Part shown: positions 33,122-44,800 of the stretch, one piece after another
Layout of the letters: each line of letters opens with the position of its first letter
Numbering within the stretch: position 1 is the first letter of the stretch
NCBI GenBank assembly: GCA_035771175.1
Contig: CM069599.1
Location: 36,457,707-36,521,706, forward strand
DNA: 64,000 bases
Direction of reading: 5' to 3'
From: Paratinospora sagittata
Taxonomy: Eukaryota > Streptophyta > Magnoliopsida > Ranunculales > Menispermaceae
The notes under the pieces: model-generated
The model's input: only the letters and a program-made list of their open reading frames with translations
What the model was told of the DNA's origin: nothing
Databases searched by the model: none
Program-made: the position numbers and the translations under genes

Positions 33122-35240
33122 ATGCAGATTTTAATCAGAATGCCGACGGTAAAAAAAACTTGCACTGGAAATTGAGGATTGGAACGCACTCCTAACCATC
33201 AAAGAAAAGATTCAAGAGATTGAAGGGTGCCCTCCAAGTCAGCTGCGATTAGTGCATAAAGGGAAGCAGCTCAAGGATGGCGTCTTTCTTGATCAGATAA
33301 ACTTGATTCAAACCTTCAAGGAACTGATCTTACGTTTGCGAGGAGGAGGAAATGCGATTGTTCACAGATCAGTTCAGATTCAGCACAGCGGCCCATCTGG
33401 GTCTGATGATGATGATGACGATTCATCTGTCAAATTATCGTATCATGTGCCGTATTCAAGAAAATCTGATAAATACACATGGTTAAGTGTGGATCAAGAG
33501 AACAAAACATGAGCCAAAAACACATTAGCAATCTTGCTAGGTTTCACACAGTACAAAATTCACTAGGTTTCACCCAGTACAAAACTCACTACAAACACCG
33601 CCAAATTCCAAATTCTCTTACCCTTGTCACCTAGGTCCTCAACAAAAAATGCATGGGAAATTCTCTACACAACTAAGAAGAAAACCAGGACATATCCAAT
33701 TTCAAAAGTAGCAAACTTAAAAGAGCAATGTATATTAATTAAATGATGAATAAACTCAGCAATGTCCTTGCAAAGCGTGGATCAATAGGGAGAGAAACAA
33801 GCATAAAGCCTCTTTCGGTAAGACATCTTTCTTGAAAGCTTAATATGTATTGTCACGTAACCGATCAACTATAGCTCTTGGATTCAATGGTTTCTAGCAA
33901 GCATGGTACTAGTGCTTCAGTTTTGTAAGAGATCTTGGGTTCAACCGTTCAAGTTTCATTATTGACATTTGCTGAATTGATTTTTATCTTTTCTTCTCTC
34001 TCTTCTAGCGCTCTCTAATTGATCTGGACATAAGGAAAAGTATTTATAATAGTTTGATATGCATTGTTGTACCTCCACCTATCAACTATAACTTTTAGGT
34101 TTCATGGTTTCTAACAGCCGCAAGAATTAAGCTTGCCTAAACTAGCAAAAGCATGTATGATTGAACGAAAGACTGTCAATAGTTAATTTGTTTAATTGTT
34201 GAGGAGGGAATTAAAGTTAAATATAAATTTGGAACATGAATTACTCTATTTAATTGAGTGACCTTCTTTCTTGTATTAATTATAGCATAGGTACCTGTTT
34301 AAAATAAATCCCACCCCCAATTACAATGATGAACATAATATATAGAAGGTGGTTTTGATGTCTTCTATTAATATACCTTCTTGGGTCCATCTCAAATATA
34401 TATATAAACAAAAAAAAAGGGTGGTTGTTGGCCGCCGACGATGGTGGCCAACATTTTTTGTCAAGAATGGTGATTTAAATATATATATTTAAATTACAAA
34501 AATATCCTTAAATACTCTTATAAATAGAGTCTTACTTCATTTTTGAAATTCATGTTCAGTGATATCTATTTCTGTTAGATATATTCCTGAGATCTATTCT
34601 AAGAGATCTAATTCAAGAGATCTAATATGTAAGATCTACTTAAAGGTGAAGTAATACAAGAGTGTTGCCTCCCGTGAACGTAGGCAATTTGCCGAACCAC
34701 GTTAAATTTTGTTGTCTTATTTTTTCTTTCATACTTTACCACGATTTCGCGTAACACTTTTTTGTACCTCTAAATCTGCAACTGTAATAATTAGTTCTAC
34801 AATTTGGGTGATGGGTGCTTGTTTATATTCTAATACAGTCCCACAGATACTTGGAATTCATTCGGCTTTTATTTGTGTTAGTCTCTTTGCAGCATATCGT
34901 ACTTTATTCCACACAGCTTAGCTTTTTAGATTTGTGTTGTTTTCATTTGGTGATAGGTTCTTTTCATGAATCTACTACTGCAAATGGTCTACCTGGAAAT
35001 GGGCAAGAACAAGTTACTTCAGAAACTGGAAACCATGACTGCTGCTCTAAATTATCTTCGAAGGCCAAGTCTATGATATTCATGTTTTTTTTTTTTTTTC
35101 TCTAGTAAATCGGCATAATTTGTTCACAATGTTCAGATATTTGTCAGGTTCAAGGGGTCCAGCTGGTTCATTATAAACAAATTCAGAAAATGGAATCCAT
35201 GGAATTGCTGCAGATTTTCGCAAAAGCAGGAATTAATTAA
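33122..35240 (+). pseudogene. U5: ubiquitin-like domain (frameshifted) with ACA remnants
   Basis: ATG 33122 opens MQILIRMPTV, then an A8 run (33151-33158) throws the frame. In the neighbouring frame the domain continues as LEIEDWNALLTIKEKIQEIE, SQLRLVHKGKQLKDGVFLDQ, ELILRLRGG and the tail GPSGSDDDDDDSS, to a stop at 33510-33512. It lacks the insertion seen in U1 and is closest to ubiquitin in length. ACA-like exons follow at 34957-35063 (107 bases, NGLPGNGQEQVTSETGNHD; the GC donor is changed to GCC) and 35148-35240 (VQGVQLVHYKQIQKMES, stop TAA). No transmembrane exon follows. The frameshift lies in a homopolymer, so an assembly error is possible; otherwise it is a pseudogene. Confidence 0.8.
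33513..34956. other. U5 intron / spacer, no separate gene
   Basis: AT-rich sequence. The part at about 34855-34956 resembles the U3 intron just upstream of the matching ACA exon, so the intron was copied together with the exons. A box B-like GGGTTCAACC lies near 33930, with no convincing SINE around it. Confidence 0.45.
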
Positions 35241-36157
35241 TTTACATCAAACATATTTTCAGAAATCCAAACTGTTATCCTTTTTTCTTTGTTTCTCTTG
35301 CTATGATTAGATGCTATTGAGTAATCGATTTCTCTATCTTTATAAGTTACATACAGTAAATTAGAGTTGTCAACATTCAAACTTTAAAAATATATTTTGG
35401 GCTTTAATTGTAGATGTGTTTGTCATGAGTTATTTATAAAACTAAGTGTGCTATTTATGAAAGTGTACATTTGTATTAAATTAGAGTTATTTATAAAATA
35501 TTTATTTATTAATATATAAAAAAGTCTTATAAAGGCCCCCAAATAGTTAGGACTAATCCTGATTCTACCCACCTGTTAATAAATTTTGCATTAAATTTGG
35601 TGAGTTGAAATAAAAGCTTCCAAAAACAAACATATAATAAATACAAATATAAAAAAGTATGAATCTACATGTGATCTAAGAAAAAAAAAAATGAAATTTT
35701 TTTCTCTCTGATTTTATTGGACGTTATAACATGGAAACTATAACACCGTGCACCCGGAAATTTATTGATTGAAAGCTATGTCGTCCTCAACAAAGAGTAG
35801 TCATCTTACTTTAGGTTAGTCTGAAAAAGTTACATCATTAATGACGTTGCCATTGCTTACTAATTGCTCTCATTCGTAGAAAAATTAAAATAAAATAAAA
35901 CAAAATCCTATAATAATAATATAGTCAAATAAAGGAGAAGAAGAAGGAGGAGGAGGAGGAAGCTGGCAATGGTCCTGAAATGTATTTTAAGTTGACATGA
36001 GGAGTCAATTTTGAACGCTTAGAAACACTTTTTTATTGGTTTTCTTCATGATCGTTTTAATTAATTCCTTTAAAAAGGGTAAGTAAGAGAGGCAAATCGA
36101 GGTACATTCATTTTGTTTCATCTCTAATTTCGCTTGCAATTTTTGGGGGTTAGAAAA
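35241..36157. other. Intergenic, no gene seen
   Basis: AT-rich spacer between U5 remnants and U6. A short GAAGAAGGAGGAGG run at about 35936-35960 lies about 200 bases upstream of the U6 start. Confidence 0.45.
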
Positions 36158-37577
36158 ATGCAAATAGTTGTGAAGAGCATCACTGGAAAAACTTATGAAT
36201 TGGAAATTGAGAATTGGGACACAGTGAGAGACATAAAAGAAAAGATATATGATGCGGGAGGGCTCCGTCCTGATAACCAGCGATTGATTTTTGATGATAA
36301 TATACTTCGGGATGATGATGCTGTTTTCTATGAGAGATATTTGATTCAAAAATGGCAAAATGATGCTGATGAGTCACTCGATACCATCGCCTCCTCCTCC
36401 TCTAATATTATTCCTCCTGTTTATATGGTGTTTTATTGTAAAGGAGGAGGAAATGTGGTGTATCATACATCAGTTAAGATGCAGAGCAGCAGCAGCAGCT
36501 CATCTGGGTCTGATCATGAATCATCATCTGATTATGATTCCGATCACCTTCCTCCAAAAGGTAAATCCTAAATACATATTCACTTAGTTTGTCAAAAAAA
36601 AAAAAAATTCTTGGGTCAGTTTATAGCATTTGTTATACTCAATCATCAGATACATACGAATCATAAAGGGGATAGATCCCTAACCGGCTAAGCTAGTGAA
36701 CATGACGTACGAATAATTATGATTAATGACAAAGTTCTATTCAAAGCATTTACATAGCTAGTGAACATTTTTTTTTTTTGCAGAACCTGTCTTGCTTCGC
36801 TCGCATGCTTTGTCAGTTCCCTTATTTGACGGAATGAACTTCTTAGATTGGTGTGAGCAAGTTTTGTCTCATTTAAGAGTTCTAGATCTTGATTTGGCAC
36901 TTCAGATTGAGAGACCGATTGCTATTACCGAATCAAGTAGTGCAGAAGAAAGGAAATCTTATAAAGCATGGAAAAGGTCAAACATACTAAGCATCAAGTT
37001 TATGTTGATCACTATAGCAGCTAAGATTAAGGTCACACTTCCACAAACCAAAGATGCTAAGGAATTCATGAAGATTATAGAAGAACGTTTTCATAAAACC
37101 AATGAGTTTCTTATAAGGATACTAATAGAAGGTCTTACAACAACAAAGTTTAACGACACAAGTGGAATCCATGAACATCTGTTGAAAATGAGAGCTATTG
37201 CTATGAAGCTAATGGAACTTGGAATGAATGTGGATGAATTTTTCCTAGTTCAGCTCATCTTGAATTCTTTGCCTCCTCAATATAAACAATTCCAAAATCA
37301 TTATAGCAACATCAAGGATAAGTGGAATGTGAATGAATTGCACAATTTGCTTGTCGAGGAAGAAGCAAGGTTGGAGCAAGAGGAGGAGCATTTCTCTCGT
37401 CTAGTCGCTCACGGAGGAGCAGATGATAAATGGAAAAGGCATGGGAAAGGCATAAACCGAATACCACCAAAGTCTAATGGGTCTACTTATGCTCCCAAGA
37501 AGGTAGGGAATGATAAATGCAACTTTTGTAACAAGTCGGGGCATTATCAAAAAGATTGCTATAAAAGAAAGGCATAG
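36158..37577 (+). CDS. U6: ubiquitin-like domain spliced in frame to a Copia-type gag domain
   Basis: Exon 1 (36158-36560) encodes MQIVVKSITGKTYELEIEN, the ubiquitin-like fold with DNQRLIFDDN, a degenerate end (YMVFYCKGGGN) and an acidic Ser-rich tail. It ends in phase 1 before GTAAAT. A 223-base intron ends in a T-rich run and TTTTGCAG. Exon 2 (36784-37577) starts with the two bases that complete the codon and stays open for 264 codons to a TAG. Its product is a Copia gag (UBN2-type): LFDGMNFLDWCEQV, LDLDLALQIE, NSLPPQYKQF, and a C-terminal zinc knuckle CNFCNKSGHYQKDC. The joined frame is 398 residues. No protease, integrase or RT follows and no flanking LTR is visible. It could be a captured gag or a chance in-frame insertion; the absence of stops favours constraint or recency. 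Any role is unknown. Confidence 0.72.
36598..36700 (-). mobile_element. SINE-like fragment in the U6 intron
   Basis: On the minus strand a tRNA box A-like TAGCTTAGCCGGTTAGGG starts the element. The rest (TTTATAGCATTTGTTATACT on the plus strand) resembles part of the SINE-like element at 52230-52447. Box B is not preserved. Confidence 0.45.
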
Positions 37578-38815
37578 ATTCAAACAAAAGGTAACTAACT
37601 TTCTTTTCCTTAATAGTCAAGATTTATTAAAGTTTCCTTGCCTCTAATATTTGGTTAATTGATTCAATTGCTACCATGCTCATTTCTAATTTCTAATTTG
37701 ATATAGGGATTCCTTACTACTCAAAACATAAAGAGGAAGGCGAAGTTCACTCTCACATGAGATCAAAGCTCTAGTTGAAGTTGTTGATTCATTTCATTTA
37801 TTTTTACATGTACTGGTTGGTTGATCTTTGGACTTGTTCTAGACTATGTATGCATCGATATTTCCTTGAAATTAACTTGATTTCTTATAAGCTCTTGTTA
37901 ACTTCTTATATTTTGTTAGATGTGTGTAAACAGAAAAGGAATAGTTTCCCTTATAAGCCAAGCCCTTGTTAACTTCTTCTATCTATTAGACGCGTATGGA
38001 CCAAAAATACTAATCCCACATCAGAAAGAGAGATGTTCATCTGATGAGATATAACTGTAGATCTTGACAATGCACATAATAATAATAACTGTCTAAAAGA
38101 CAAAAAGTAGAAATTTGTATAATAATAAGAAAAAGACGATTTGTGAAAATCATTATAGCACCCTGCCCCTTTACATTATTAAAACTAAAATTTAAACTTG
38201 TCATGCATTAATAATATTTTTAAGAACTCTTTAAGTTTTTAGACAATGATTGATCCTATTACATCATACCCCTTCTTATCCTGTTTAAGAACTGCTTAAT
38301 TGCGTTTCTTGCGTCTGCTATCACATATCGTATTTCCAATGGTCATTTAAACTGCATTGCAAGTATATCCCACCTCACTCTTTCCAGTATTATATCAAGG
38401 GAGCACATTGAGAAACATACAAGGAAGAATTCAATTACATCTTATATAGTCCACTCAAAATAACAGTAGTACATATTAGTACCAAATTAGTTACAATTGG
38501 TATCATTAAACTTGTTAGATATGCTAGTTAAAAGGCCACCCAATTACAACCACCCAACAATTCTGTTTTTTAAAGTTTAAGGGAACAAACATATTTGTAT
38601 ATATATACGTTAAAAAAAAAAAAGGTAACTCGATAATTAGCGATAATTAGATCAGTGAAACCGAAGGATAAACTAGCAAACCAAACCAATACACCCATAC
38701 CATCTCCACAAGGTTTCATCAGCCTGCAAGATAAGCGAAAAATTTAACCCATCAAATGGATAAACAAAATAATGGAAGTGTCTGCGCAGAGAAGACGAAA
38801 GTTGAAGGGTTCTCA
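37578..38815. other. Convergent intergenic region, no gene seen
   Basis: Lies between the 3' ends of U6 (plus) and the ACA gene (minus). It is AT-rich and includes the presumed 3' untranslated regions of both. No exon homologous to ACA and no further gag or pol sequence was found. Confidence 0.5.
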
Positions 38816-41800
38816 CTAAGAGGAGTTTTGACGACATGGAAGATTTCTCTTTATTATTTCGGCAATGGGAGTTTTTGGGACTGGTATGAGTTTCCCAACA
38901 ATAGCAAGAGGCCAACTATACGATTCATGAGAAAATAAGCGATTATTAGTCACAGATGGAGACTGCTATAGCAAGGAAAAATAATCAATAAAAGTAAAAG
39001 AATAAAACCTGATAACACCAATAACAACTGAGATGAGCCACTGTTTCCAATTTAGTCTTGCTGTTGAAGCAAACTTTCCGAGAAACTGAATTATAATGAT
39101 CTGCAAACAGCGAAGTAGCAACAATGTAGATTTGTGCGAGAACTGCCAGGCATTATAAAATTCACAAGTAAACCCACCTGCAGTACAAGAGTAATTCCAA
39201 CTATACCCATGAACAGACGGTTCTTTGTAATGCCACTGAAGACATTCATTTCATCAGGCTTGCGAGCATTGAATTCATTGAATATCTGCACGTCAAGATT
39301 GATCAGCTTGTTTCTTGTTCTATTTTCACAGGTAACTACCCTTCTGGTCTTTAATGTTGAGAACAATCAAATAACAGATTAGGGAGGAAAGTCTCATAAA
39401 ATTCAATAGCAAAAGTTTGGAAGTTGACTTTCAGGGTTCATAGCTCTTTTTTGGTCCCTTTAGCATCATATTCTTCATAGTTCATACTATAAATAAGTGG
39501 TGAGAAAAGCAACATTTCAATTTAAGAATTATATAATTTTAGGGCATTTTTGTTATATTCTTTTGAGAAAAGCAACATTTAATTTGAGAAATCACATAAT
39601 TTTTGGGCATTTTCTTCATGTTCTTTTTCAATAACTCAATGTTGGTTGAAAGACTTACTTGACAAAGGACAAATGCATTGAATATCAAAGTGTCCTTCAC
39701 TTTGTTTGCATGGTCCGTATTGTCAAGCTTCAAATGCAGAATACTGGTACCCTTGAAGTTGAGGACAAGGAGAACTATCACTTGATATAGAGCCTGCAAT
39801 CACCCACAAACTGACATCAATTTGTGCAACAGATTTTGAGAAGGATTTCTAGTAGATTATGACAGAAGAGATCACAAGTGATAATGTCATACAACACCTG
39901 TACTAGTAAGTTCCTCCACATAATATTTGTAATGAGTGGTTCCCTGAGAAAAATATACACAATTAGCATAAAAAGTCATTAACCAGTGGGTTATAGCTGC
40001 CATAATCGTAAATTAGCAAAGTCAATTCTTTTCTTTTCTATTTATAGAAGTACTTCAACATAGGCAAGCCATAAGCACAACCAAACAATAGATATCAACT
40101 TTTCTGCCACCAAAGACAAAAAGTTGACAGCAAGAAAGTAGGACTAGGACTAGAATTCAACGGATCACCTCAACACAAATGTGTTCAAGCAACATTGACT
40201 GTTCAATCCGATTCAACGAAGGCGAAAATCAGAGACTCACAGGAGGAAATATTATCAAATGTAAGAATAGACCATCCATTGACAACAATTCTACTCAATT
40301 AAGATGGCATAGCATGTAAATGGAATAACAGTTGAAAAAACACCCATTTCTATATCAGGAATATCAAGGTATTAAGTTGCAGGCTATTTGATTTACCTTC
40401 TATTGGAAAGTTACTTGCCAAAAAATTAAATAATGCACATACCATGAATACATAACAAATTTAAGGTTTTAGATTTCATCAACCCATATAAGTTCCAAAA
40501 TGAAGTTTCCTAAGCTTCAGAAACTGTTCTTTTGAACACAAAAATATATTAATGGTAACTCTAACTCCAAGATATCTCATAATTAAGTGTTCCAAGGCTG
40601 CAGTCTACGTATGGATAAGAAAAATATATAAGCAGATGGAAGAAATAGTCAAGGTAACGGAAACTTAGATCCGGTCAAGGTCTTCCACAATCACAAGTAA
40701 CTGTCAAGAACTTTTCAAAAAAAATGCACAAAAGCCCTGCCACATGCCTGGCAAACCTAGTAGTCAATTTTGATTGAAGAATGCCTAGATGATATCCTAA
40801 TCAATGCCCTGGCCATGCTTGGAAAACATTGTGACATGTTACACATATTGTGCAATCCTCCATATCTAAAACATTTCTAACCTTCGACCAACGGGAGATC
40901 TATGCATAAGGTGATCTGTTGGTGGTTCTGTCGCCAATGCAAGCGCTCCAAGAGTATCCATTATGAGGTTAACCCAGAGAAGCTGCATGAAGGAAAAAAA
41001 AAAAAGTAATCAGTGAGCACACGAAACAGACATCAATCAACCTTGAGTTCATGAAGATCACGAAAGAACCAACCTGCACAGCATTTAAAGGGACATCACC
41101 AGAGGACACAGCTGCAACAACATTAATTACAAGAGCTGCGACATTAACAGTGAGCTGGAACTGGATGAACTTTTGAATATTTGCATACACAGACCGTCCC
41201 CAGCGAACAACCTAGCACAAGTAGATTAAATAAAAAGTACATATCAAAATAAAGGTGAATTTATAAAAACACCAAAAGCTCTCAACCCTCTTGCAAAACC
41301 AGGCACCCCTATCAACAGCATTTATAAGTTATAACCCCAGGCAATGATTTCACAAACAGAATCCTGTCACATATGTCAATAACTATAGAAGTGCCGCACC
41401 AAAGAATGACAACTTGCAAGTTTAAATTCTGCTTTAACCAGGTGACACAGATAATGAGAAACCCTTCCACAATCTCTGCTTCCTAACACCCCATGGATCT
41501 CACTAGTCATCAATCTCGGGCCAGCTTTAATTTGCTTTTTGCAAGAAGGTGAAACCCAAAATCTATAGCTTTTTTTTTATAGGAAAAATCTATAGATATT
41601 AATCAGAGGTTCACCACTAGTGTTAACTGAACACTAATACTGCACATTGTATTTGATCTTATCCTGCAAATGGACCTTGAACAGATAGATGGGGAACAAA
41701 AATGGATATCAGCCTAACACCACCAAAAGCTTTTGATCTACTGATATTGCCATGTTAGATTACCATTTCATAGTCAATACACAAGCTATAGCTGTCACTT

Positions 41801-44800
41801 ATATGGCCAACAACAGATGTCAGCTAAAAACCTCCAAAAGCTTTTTTTCGATGATGGGAAGTGTGTCCTTGGGTCTGGAAAATTACACCCTTCAATTGCT
41901 GAGACTTAACATTCTGTACATCTACGATCAGCAAACAATGCTGTTCTTCAAACTTACTCAAACAGCCAGAAGTAATTAATAAATATATTCATCTCAATAT
42001 CCAATAAGTCAATGACTCAGATCTGGAAGCATGTACCCATGAAATGCTGTTTTTAAGAATACATATTTTTATTGTTGGAAACAGTATACTGACTACGAAA
42101 ACAGGAGAATAGGTTAAAGAATGCTCTTTCTTTTATCATTAATCAAGATATCAAAGCTTTATTATGGGAGTCTATATCAATTTTAAGAGGCGGTTTCTTC
42201 CTGTAAGATATTCAACTGACCTTCACGACTGAAGCAAAATTATCATCCAAGATAATGATGTCTGAGCTTTCTTTTGCTACTTCAGTTCCTTGGATGCCCA
42301 TTGCAAGACCTATATCTGCCTAAAATAAAGAAAGCAGAAAAGCAATCATGACCAATTAAGGAAGCTAAATTACTACAAAATTTTAGATCACATTACATGA
42401 CATTAAAGAACAAGTAAATGAGACCAAAGAGCACAAAAAAGCCATCCATTATATATGCATTTCACATTGTCTGAAAGAAAGCCTTGAGTCTATTTTACAA
42501 ACTGATAGTTGAGCTGCCAACCACAGTTTACTTGGATGAATGGAGCATAGATGAGGATATTCAGATAAGGTGCAAGACAGCAAAGACAACGATACTTAAA
42601 GGAAGCAAGAATAAGCTTATCAGATAAAACAGTCAATAGAGATGACATGGAAACACACAAAAACACTAGTTAAGTGTAATTCGTTGCATGTTGAAGGTCT
42701 AAATTGGTAAGAGAGAGAATAAATTCAAGATGGTTGAGATGGCATAAACTAGTCATACAAATCTGACATTGGGAGATCTTCAAGTGACACAATATAACAG
42801 TGCACTATATCTGGGGAGTGCCAAACTAATAAAAAAAAATTAGCTATATAAACAACTCTAAGAAGGTGGTTTGTTTAGCGGTGTTATGGTCTATTTGGAA
42901 GGAGAGAAATAGGAGAATCTTTGATGGGAAAGAGTGTTCGGTGGACAGAGTTTAGGAGAGCTCTCATCTTTTAGCTTCATTTTGGACCGGGTTATTCTAT
43001 CAATAATTGGGTGAGGGGGTGGTCAAGCTTTAAAACCACTTAAGGGGGATTTGAGGACATCTTGTCCTCCTTGGCACAGTTCTTGTATTTCTTTTTTATC
43101 TTACTATTTATAATATTTACTAGTTTCTTTTCAAAAAAATAAATAAACAAGTCCAAGAAGATTCTCAAACCTCATGCAGTGCAGGGGCATCATTAGTGCC
43201 ATCTCCTGTGACTGCAACCACATGTCCCTTCTTTTTCAGTGCTTTCACAAGCAGAAGCTTATCATTAGGAGAGGACCTTCCCATTACCTATAAATCAAAA
43301 TTTCCAATTAGTGATTTCTCTCATGTCTAGTCACCGCAAATAAAAAATCTTTCAAGCTGAAGTCATCTAGGTAGCATGCCCAACCCATGCCTTGTTTTGT
43401 CACCTAAAAATTCAAAACAGAGATACAAACTGACACTGGCATCAAAAACCAAGACAGGCAAGTGTGAAAAAAGTTGGGATAAATTCATCATGTTTTTTTC
43501 TTCTATTCGATAACCAAGGATGCTGGGCCATCTTAAAGCACCTGAGTAATTCCTCAGATTGTGGACAAAACCCCATATCCACACAAATCTGTTAAGACTA
43601 TGAAGAGTGGCCTCATGAGTTTCCTTAAGTTTACTGATTACAAATATAAATCAATTCGAATATATATATTTCAGGCAAAAAAAGAACTTCACCATATGAA
43701 TGCATTACACATTAATGATTTTAATTTTTAAAATTTGTTTAGTATAATAATCATTAGTTTTCTTAGAAAAAGATATTAATGTATTTGACAGAATAGAAGG
43801 TTAAGAATGCCTTTAACATGAAAATGGGAATAGGGGTAAAAAAGGGTAAAAGATTATGAATGAGTAGGTTAAAATGATGAAATGTCAATTAGAAAAGCTT
43901 CAAAAGTATAATAAGCATAGAAAGTAGTTGGGAGTTGGTAAGTACTTAAATAACTATATTTCCCCTTAACTAACTTTTGAAATCCAAAATAACAGTGCCA
44001 GCCAAAACTGAACACACCATGGGTGGTAAAGCATTTGCATTATATATAGCACATGTTAAGCGTCCAAAAAGTAGACTATTTGTATGAACCATTCACAATG
44101 TCCTAAAGAGCAGATGGTCAAAGCACCACACAATGGGTCCTAGTCACATATGACTAGATATGCACTACTCCATGATGGACATTGGCAGCTTTCACTCACT
44201 CAGATCAAAATCATTACCATTCACAATGGACGTTCTTGTTTAGGTAACTCAACAAAGCCCTTTTCCAACCATGGTAGTTAAAATCATGAATCGGAAGTGA
44301 ATCGTTTAGAAGCTTGATGAATTGAATCGAGATTCGGATCGGTGAATCGTAAGATTCATGACACATATGCGAATCATATATTTTTATATATGAAATATAT
44401 ATAGGGTCATAAAAGCATGGGTATTTTTTAGCAAATTCACGACTCGGACGAATTTACTACGATTCAACTAGCGATTCTCTTCCGATTCACTTAAGATTCA
44501 CAAGTATAGTGATTCATGAATCTGATTCAAATTATGTTGGGGTGAATCGAATCGTGCATCATACGATTCAGCTATTCAAATCGCGATTCTAACTACTATG
44601 TGTCCAACTACATGAGTTCATTTTTGCCACTCCCCTCTATCAAGGGTGAGGTTTATACTTAACATAAAAAATAGTTATACCTTTCTCAATCATCTGTATG
44701 CATGTTATTTAGGTCATCCTCCCTATCGTAATTACTGTTAATTGTCAATATGACAACTGCCCTAACTAGCATATCTAATGTTCTTCAAGGTATGTATTCA

